From Deltaproteobacteria bacterium (lineage in GTDB: Bacteria > Desulfobacterota > Syntrophia > Syntrophales > UBA2210): a DNA stretch of 15,480 nucleotides. The notes beneath the pieces are model-generated. The model was not told the origin of the DNA, did no database searches, and saw nothing but the letters and a program-made list of their open reading frames with translations. The position numbers were made by a program, and so were the translations under genes. Positions within the stretch are counted from its first letter, which is position 1; every line of letters starts with the position of its first letter. The DNA lies in contig JAFGQD010000069.1 in assembly GCA_016935875.1 (NCBI GenBank), forward strand, positions 1 through 15,480. The letters are read 5' to 3'. Below, in pieces: positions 8,162-13,169 of the stretch.

Positions 8162-9520
8162 ATGAACGAGATAATATTAATTGTGGATGATGAAGAAAGT
8201 ATCTGCCTGTCGTTGAAGGGTATCCTTTCGGATGAGGGATATGAGGTGCTGACCGCACAGAGCGGGGAGGAGTGTCTCAATATCATAGAAGAAGAGCTTC
8301 CCAGCCTTGTCCTCCTGGATATATGGCTTCCGGGAATTGATGGTATTGAAACCCTGAAACGCATCAAATCGAGACACCCTCAAATGCAGGTTATCATGAT
8401 ATCCGGACATGGAACGGTTGAGTCTGCGGTAGCGACGACGAAACTCGGAGCCTTTGATTTTATAGAAAAACCTCTGTCACTAGACAAGATTGTGCTTGTT
8501 GTAGATCACGCACTGGACATTATACGTCTGGAAGAGGAAAACAAGCTGTTGAAAGATGGGTATAGCTACGAAATCGATGGAAACAGCAAGAAGATCATTG
8601 AATTAAAGGAGATGATACAGATTATTTCTCCGACCAATGCATGGATCCTGATTATGGGTGAGAACGGGACGGGGAAAGAACTGGTTGCCCGATCGATACA
8701 CAGGCAGAGCCGTCGCTGCAGTAAACCCTTTATAGAGGTGAACTGCGCGGCAATACCTGAGGAATTGATAGAGAGTGAACTGTTCGGGCATGAGAAGGGG
8801 GCGTTTACCGGAGCTACAGAAAAGAAAAGAGGAAAATTCGATCTTGCGAACAAGGGAACCATCTTTCTCGACGAAGTCGCGGATATGAGCCTGAAAGCCC
8901 AGGCAAAAATCTTAAGGATCCTGCAGGAGAAAAAATTTGAAAGAGTGGGCGGAACAAAGATTATAGATACAGATGTGCGTGTATTGGCTGCAACCAATAA
9001 GGACCTCGAATATGAAATGGAGAAGGGAAAATTCAGACAGGATCTATATTACAGATTAAATGTAATACCACTGGAAATTCCTCCTCTCAGAGACAGGATA
9101 GAAGATGTTCCTCTCTTGGCGGGTCATTTCCTCAAGGGATTTTCACTGAAGGAGACGAAGACGGAGAAACATATTGCCGATGATGCGCTCGAAGTGCTTA
9201 TGAAGCATACCTGGCCCGGTAATGTGAGAGAATTGAAGAATATCATAGAACGACTGGTAATCACATCGCCGTCGGATATCATTACCTCTGATGATATACC
9301 CCCCCTATCGAAGGAAATCCATAAATTCCAGGACTCTGATTTCTCTGAAGATTCATATTCTTTCAAAGAAGCAAAAGAGGAGTTTGAAAGGGACTATATT
9401 GTAAGGAAACTTACGGAAAACAACTGGAACGTGAAAAAAACTGCAAAATCCATAGGCTTGGAAAGGAGCAATCTGCACAAGAAAATAAAAGTCTATGGAC
9501 TCGATGAAATGAAAGAATAA
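8162..9520 (+). CDS. ntrX: NtrX-like sigma54-dependent response regulator
   Basis: The protein has 452 residues from ATG 8162 (AGGA at 8152-8155); a TTG at 8156 adds only two residues. The receiver domain (1-120) has Asp9 and Asp10, phosphoacceptor Asp53 in LVLLDIWLPG and Lys103 in FIEKPLS. The AAA+ domain (about 140-375) has Walker A GENGTGKE (166-173), an intact GAFTGA loop (213-218) for contacting sigma54, Walker B TIFLDEVADM and the WPGNVREL motif. The C-terminus (about 405-452) is a Fis-type helix-turn-helix, NNWNVKKTAKSIGLERSNLH. It is the partner of the kinase just upstream. With every ATPase and GAFTGA residue present it should be a true sigma54 activator. Targets are not visible. Confidence 0.93.
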   Translation: MNEIILIVDDEESICLSLKGILSDEGYEVLTAQSGEECLNIIEEELPSLVLLDIWLPGIDGIETLKRIKSRHPQMQVIMISGHGTVESAVATTKLGAFDFIEKPLSLDKIVLVVDHALDIIRLEEENKLLKDGYSYEIDGNSKKIIELKEMIQIISPTNAWILIMGENGTGKELVARSIHRQSRRCSKPFIEVNCAAIPEELIESELFGHEKGAFTGATEKKRGKFDLANKGTIFLDEVADMSLKAQAKILRILQEKKFERVGGTKIIDTDVRVLAATNKDLEYEMEKGKFRQDLYYRLNVIPLEIPPLRDRIEDVPLLAGHFLKGFSLKETKTEKHIADDALEVLMKHTWPGNVRELKNIIERLVITSPSDIITSDDIPPLSKEIHKFQDSDFSEDSYSFKEAKEEFERDYIVRKLTENNWNVKKTAKSIGLERSNLHKKIKVYGLDEMKE

Positions 9521-9525
9521 TTGTA

Positions 9526-9555
9526 ACACCTCAGGGGGAAGGTGTCACCTTTCCC
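9526..9555 (+). terminator. Possible terminator hairpin after ntrX
   Basis: Two alternative stems overlap here: ACACCT (9526-9531) with AGGTGT (9540-9545), or GGGGAAGGT with ACCTTTCCC around a GTC loop (9535-9555). Either would end the ntrX transcript about 6-35 bases after its stop. There is no T-tract, so intrinsic termination would be weak. Confidence 0.4.
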
Positions 9556-9569
9556 TTCCGTTCAGATTG

Positions 9570-9760
9570 ATAAAAGTGCGCCCGGACCAAAAGAGACATA
9601 TGGTACGGTACCTTCAAGACCGGGCGAAGTTCTGTTTATGAAATCCCCCGCAGAATACCCCGTCCTGTGGACGGGGATGAATGCGGAGCGGGGGTAAGGG
9701 GGATGCAATCCCCCTCATTTAAGTTTTTTAGATGTCCCGTCTTTAGGCGGGGTAATTCAC
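9570..9760 (+). mobile_element. Hairpin array resembling an IS200/IS605 (TnpB-type) right end, relic
   Basis: Four strong GC-rich hairpins lie in a row. CCCCGTCC-TGT-GGACGGGG is at 9658-9676 and is nested in CCCCCGC (9645-9651) with GCGGGGG (9688-9694). AGGGGGAT-GCA-ATCCCCCT follows at 9697-9715. CCCGTC-TTTA-GGCGGG is at 9736-9751 and runs into GGTAATTCAC (9751-9760). A terminal CCCGTC/GGCGGG-type hairpin followed by GTARTTCAC is what I associate with the right ends of IS200/IS605 elements carrying tnpB, the region that gives omega-RNA. A plus frame open from 9527 to a TAA at 9695-9697 ends within the second hairpin stem, as a tnpB tail might. No transposase is present. Alternatives are a bidirectional terminator or another palindromic intergenic repeat. 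Confidence 0.45.
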
Positions 9761-10155
9761 TTGCTCAAAAGATAATCGGACACCTTGTCATGCAGGCGTT
9801 GTGACGCGGCTTTTTCTCCAATAATGCCGACCCTGATGGCTACCGTGGTCATATTCTTCGCCTTATATTCGACATTGAAAGAGACGTCCTCGCCATCTAT
9901 GATGGCATTGATTGTTCCCTTGCTTATTTCTTTTACAGGAACCACATTCGTTGCATTCATATAGGCTACGGTTTTCTCACAGGCGTTCCATGTTTTGTCG
10001 AATGAGTGATGGTAATCAGTTATTAATTCGCCTTTTGTGTAGAAATATGCCCCTGTTCCTCCCGTGACCGCGGCGCCGCCTACAAGAAGGGGAGCACAAC
10101 CCGACAATATCAAGGCGCCAATCATCAGAATCACAAGCCCTTTAACTCTCTTCAT
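9757..10155 (-). CDS. DUF3568-like small lipoprotein
   Basis: The protein has 132 residues. MKRVKGLVILMIGALILSGC is a lipoprotein signal with lipobox LSGC, so Cys20 should be lipidated and the protein anchored in the membrane facing the periplasm. After a glycine/alanine-rich stretch (LLVGGAAVTGGTGAYFYTKG) comes a compact domain with YHHSFDKTWNACEKTV, KGTINAIIDGEDVSFNVEYK and TTVAIRVGIIGEK. This is the pattern I know from DUF3568 lipoproteins of Deltaproteobacteria, whose function is unknown. AAGGA about 9 bases before the start is a good ribosome binding site. The stop codon lies in the last bases of the hairpin array to its left, so the natural C-terminus may have been altered. The gene stands alone on its strand here. 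Confidence 0.8.
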   Translation of the reverse strand: MKRVKGLVILMIGALILSGCAPLLVGGAAVTGGTGAYFYTKGELITDYHHSFDKTWNACEKTVAYMNATNVVPVKEISKGTINAIIDGEDVSFNVEYKAKNMTTVAIRVGIIGEKAASQRLHDKVSDYLLSK

Positions 10156-10635
10156 AACTACATCCTTTCAACTCTTTGTATTGTTCCCAAATTATTCCTG
10201 AGGTTTATTTCCTCTCCTCCGAAGTCTTAGAACCCTTTCGCGAAAAATTCCAGTTTCTCATTGACAAGGAAGATTACTGTATCCGGAGGATAGCGTCCTT
10301 TTTCGTCTACGGCTCACCTGCCGATATCATTATGCATTCATCAATGGTACTGACAGGATATACGCGAGGAATCTACCTTCCGTAAACGGCTTTTACCACA
10401 TCTCTTCTCGACATTAAACCGGAAATGTTGAAGGTCGGGATGGTTCCTTCCCCTCTGTGGTAATTATAAGCTTTTGATATGCTAATAGATGCTTCAGGGA
10501 TTGTCCATGTATTTTTGCCGGGGTACAAGATAAACGGGTCTGCTTTTTGAGTGAGAAATAACACGCATTTTTTCTTTTCGGGAACGACCCTTCCATTCTT
10601 TGAAATTTATACACTTCTGGTGTAAGGTGCTGCGA
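10156..10635. other. 480-base region without a confident gene
   Basis: This stretch separates the divergent lipoprotein and M23 peptidase genes and must hold both promoters, but I see no defensible -35/-10 pair. It contains a coding-like minus-strand frame (10373-10606, listed separately). A plus-strand frame (TTG 10176 to 10385, 69 codons) has no ribosome binding site and I do not accept it as a gene. Its length and scattered protein-like frames suggest decayed coding sequence. Confidence 0.5.
10373..10606 (-). pseudogene. Possible gene remnant or small hypothetical ORF
   Basis: The minus frame is open for 77 codons from just after a TAA (10607-10609) to a TAG at 10373-10375. It reads like real protein: ADPFILYPGKNTWTIPEASI, SISKAYNYHRGEGTIPTFNI and SGLMSRRDVVKAVYGR. 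The only usual start is GTG at 10562-10564, with no good ribosome binding site, and coding-like residues continue upstream of it (GRVVPEKKKC). After the TAG the same frame runs another 21 codons to the next stop. This fits a truncated or decayed gene better than an intact one. I do not recognise the family. Confidence 0.3.
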
Positions 10636-11535
10636 ATGAAAACAAGCGCAAGGTTCCTGATTATCTGTTTGATGCTGATGATACTCTATCCCGGGTGTCT
10701 GAACGCCACTCTCGTGATCAGTCGGATAGATGAAGGAGAGGTGACCATAAGCTCGGAGTATCGCAGACTCTGCCAGGGAGAGATTGTAAAGATATCCATG
10801 AAATCACCCGTACCGGTCTCTGCCGCATTGTCCTTTGATGGGAAAGAGTACTCTTTTGTCCCAGACAGTACGAAACTGAAGCATTTTGCCCTGATAGCGC
10901 TCGGGCTCGACATGGAGCCGGGGATATATGATATTATCGTTCACCTTGAATCTTCCCGTGGCGTCAAAAAGGATATACCCTTTAAGCTTGGCCTGTCGGC
11001 GAAAGCATTCCCTTCAAAGAGGATACGAGTTGCCAGGTGCTTTACCACTCTGACCTCCGCGGATGCAAGAAGAATAAAAAACGAGGAAGAGCTTCTTAGT
11101 CGTATATATGGAAAATCATCCCCCTGCTGGATGGGAAACGGCAGGTTTGTCATGCCGCTGAAGGGGATAATGGGAGGAACCTTCGGTGAACAAAGGGTCT
11201 TTAATGATAACGTTGTGTCGCGTCACCGGGGAATAGATATACGTTCGCCCAAGGGGACCCCTGTCAAGGCATCAAATTCGGGGGAAGTTATCCTGGCCCG
11301 CGATCTTTATTTTTCCGGAAATACCGTCATAATAAATCATGGTATCAGCCTTTTCTCCATGTATTGCCATATGTCGGAGATAATTGTCAGGGAAGGAGCC
11401 TTTGTTGGTAAAGGGGAGAACATTGGTTACACGGGCTCAACCGGGAGATCTACCGGCCCTCACCTGCACTGGGGACTTAGGCTGGCCGACGATTATGCCG
11501 ACCCCCTTTCCCTGATGCATCTTTCATTTGATTGA
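10636..11535 (+). CDS. Secreted M23 family metallopeptidase (LytM-like)
   Basis: The protein has 299 residues from ATG 10636, with AAGGTG (10624-10629) as ribosome binding site. A TTG at 10600 would place 12 residues before the signal peptide. MKTSARFLIICLMLMILYPG and CLNA form a Sec signal with likely cleavage after LNA (~24). Residues ~25-165 form a beta-rich N-terminal region I cannot assign. The M23 domain (~170-295) has zinc ligands His197 and Asp201 in SRHRGID and His278 in PHLHWGL, with catalytic His245 (MYCHM) and His276. All are present, so it should be an active peptidoglycan endopeptidase in the periplasm. The Cys at 21 follows PG, but Y-P-G-C is a poor lipobox. It converges with purF 41 bases away. 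Confidence 0.9.
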   Translation: MKTSARFLIICLMLMILYPGCLNATLVISRIDEGEVTISSEYRRLCQGEIVKISMKSPVPVSAALSFDGKEYSFVPDSTKLKHFALIALGLDMEPGIYDIIVHLESSRGVKKDIPFKLGLSAKAFPSKRIRVARCFTTLTSADARRIKNEEELLSRIYGKSSPCWMGNGRFVMPLKGIMGGTFGEQRVFNDNVVSRHRGIDIRSPKGTPVKASNSGEVILARDLYFSGNTVIINHGISLFSMYCHMSEIIVREGAFVGKGENIGYTGSTGRSTGPHLHWGLRLADDYADPLSLMHLSFD

Positions 11536-11576
11536 AAAAACAGAGAGCCCCTGACATCGGCCCTTCGATCGTGATT

Positions 11577-12956
11577 CTATGTTCGGGATGGAACGATCCC
11601 GTCAAAGCACTGCAGACATAAACTCTCCCGGGGAATGAGCAGGGATGCCACAAAGGCATCTATGGTATTGAACTTGACGGAGTCCGCACCTATCGTGCGG
11701 GCGACCCATGCCTCCAGATCTACCAGTTGCTCCATCGATAGGATGTCGCCCGTCGTAATGTGTTTTCGCGCTATCAGTTCTCCTCCAGAACGGGTGGAGA
11801 TTCCGAAGGCGCATGGGTACATGAGGGGCGGGCAGGCAATCCGCACATGGACCTCTTTCGCCCCCGCTTTTTTGAGGTCTTTCACCTTGTTGAGGATCTG
11901 TGTCCCCCGGACGATTGAATCATCGCAGAGGATGACATTTTTTCCTTTCACGTAGGGGAGAACGGACAGCTTGCGCTTTGCCATCTTTTCGCGGGCAAGC
12001 TGGGTGATCTGGGTATAACTGCGGTCGGCGTACCGGTTGTAGAGAAACACATCCTGATAACTGATCCCCGATCGCCTGTGGTATCCGAGTGCATGTCCGA
12101 CACCCGACATAGGGACGGGCGCGACGATGTTCGCAGCGACGGTTCCTTCGTCAATGTCCCTCTGGGCGAGACTTTCCCCGAGATTGTTACGCGCCTCCTG
12201 TACATATACACCGTCTATGATCGAGTCGATACTCGCGGTATATGCCCATTCAAAGGCACAGTGTGCCCTGCGCGGAGAGTCGATCTGCCCTGCCGTCTGA
12301 AACCCCTTGTCGTTGATAAGGACGATCTCTCCCGGGGCCACGTCCCGGACGATCTCCATGTCCATGTTTTGAAGGGCTCGTGATTCGGAACACACCACGA
12401 AACGCTCAGAGTCTTGGCCGAGGATGAGCGGTCGGAAACCATAGGTGTCCCGGGAGGCGTAAATGCCTTCAGCGGTCAAAACTACCAGGGAATAAGATCC
12501 TTTGATCTTTTGCGAGAGCGCGGATATACCGTTCATGATGTTCCCTTCGCCCTCCTCGATAATGATCTTGGAGATGATCTCGATGTCGTACCCCTTGTAG
12601 AATGATTTGCCCCGGTTCATCATATCTTCCAGGAGGGCGTCGGAGTTGATCACATTGCCGCTGAAGGCAACCGCGATCTCCCCTGTACGGGTCAGCCATT
12701 TCATGGGCTGGCGGTCCCTCAGGCTTACATGCCCGATGCCCCACGTGCCGGTCAGACGCCTCAGCTCTTCACCCGTGAACAGGTTGGTGACTCTCCCGTG
12801 ATGGGTTATATGGTTAATCTCCGTGTCAAAGGTGGAAATGCCGCAGTATTCCTGCCCCCTGTGCTGCAGGAAGTCTAACCCTTGATAGATGTCATCTGCA
12901 CACGCTTTTTTTGAATATATGCCGAAAACACCGCAATTTTCCTCTATGAATTTCAT
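11577..12956 (-). CDS. purF: Amidophosphoribosyltransferase PurF
   Basis: PurF catalyses the first committed step of purine synthesis, from PRPP and glutamine to phosphoribosylamine. The 459-residue protein has the N-terminal nucleophile glutaminase domain, starting MKFIEENCGVFGIY. Cys8 would become residue 1 after removal of a 7-residue propeptide. RGQEYCGIST, GHVSLR and FSGNVINS are conserved glutaminase segments. The PRPP loop is VILCDDSIVRGTQ (341-353). Cys233 (AHCAFEWAY), Cys382 (YPCAFGI), Cys447 and Cys450 (CLQC) match the four ligands of the 4Fe-4S cluster in the B. subtilis-type enzyme, which the E. coli type lacks. It follows carB on the same strand after 213 bases. The ribosome binding site is weak. 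Confidence 0.95.
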   Translation of the reverse strand: MKFIEENCGVFGIYSKKACADDIYQGLDFLQHRGQEYCGISTFDTEINHITHHGRVTNLFTGEELRRLTGTWGIGHVSLRDRQPMKWLTRTGEIAVAFSGNVINSDALLEDMMNRGKSFYKGYDIEIISKIIIEEGEGNIMNGISALSQKIKGSYSLVVLTAEGIYASRDTYGFRPLILGQDSERFVVCSESRALQNMDMEIVRDVAPGEIVLINDKGFQTAGQIDSPRRAHCAFEWAYTASIDSIIDGVYVQEARNNLGESLAQRDIDEGTVAANIVAPVPMSGVGHALGYHRRSGISYQDVFLYNRYADRSYTQITQLAREKMAKRKLSVLPYVKGKNVILCDDSIVRGTQILNKVKDLKKAGAKEVHVRIACPPLMYPCAFGISTRSGGELIARKHITTGDILSMEQLVDLEAWVARTIGADSVKFNTIDAFVASLLIPRESLCLQCFDGIVPSRT

Positions 12957-13071
12957 GGCCTGGCTCGTCCCGTCTCCCGTACTCCTAATGGTGAATATCA
13001 GTTAAAGATACCGTACATTGGCATGGCACTATCCTTTGTACCCTATGTTAATTTACTACCAAGAATTGAAG

Positions 13072-13095
13072 CTCCCCGCAACAAGTTGCGGAGAA
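13072..13095 (-). terminator. Hairpin in the carB-purF gap
   Basis: Read on the minus strand, a ~10-pair stem (TTCTCCGCAA with TTGCGGGGAG plus flanking bases, G-U pairs included) closes a CTTG loop. The pairing is better on the minus than on the plus strand, so it acts in carB/purF RNA if at all. No T-tract follows. It may be an attenuator, an mRNA stabilising element or a palindromic intergenic repeat. Confidence 0.4.
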
Positions 13096-13145
13096 ACTCC
13101 GATTGTTAAGGAAAGTGTTAATTTTTTATTCGCACCCTGTTCAAT

Positions 13146-13169
13146 TCAGAATGAAATATTATATTCTGA
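13146..13169 (-). terminator. Weak hairpin directly after the carB stop codon
   Basis: TCAGAAT (13146-13152) and ATTCTGA (13163-13169) are a perfect 7-base inverted repeat around an AT-rich 10-base loop, starting on the base next to the carB stop. It is AT-rich and has no T-tract, so termination is doubtful. Confidence 0.3.

Noticed and set aside
9601..9613. GGTACGGTACC near-palindrome and CGCCCGG/CCGGGCG arms at 9579-9626
   Set aside because: The arms are only 7 bases with a 34-base loop and sit in the possible tail frame; they may be part of the relic, but I cannot support them as a separate site.
10176..10385. 69-codon plus-strand frame (…DKEDYCIRRIASFFVYGSPA…)
   Set aside because: It starts at a TTG with no ribosome binding site and matches no family I know. 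The residue mix is fairly protein-like, so I mention it, but I do not annotate it as a gene.
10690..10700. Lipobox (YPGC) in the M23 peptidase
   Set aside because: Tyr at -3 and Pro at -2 are poor for a lipobox; ordinary signal peptidase cleavage after LNA fits better.
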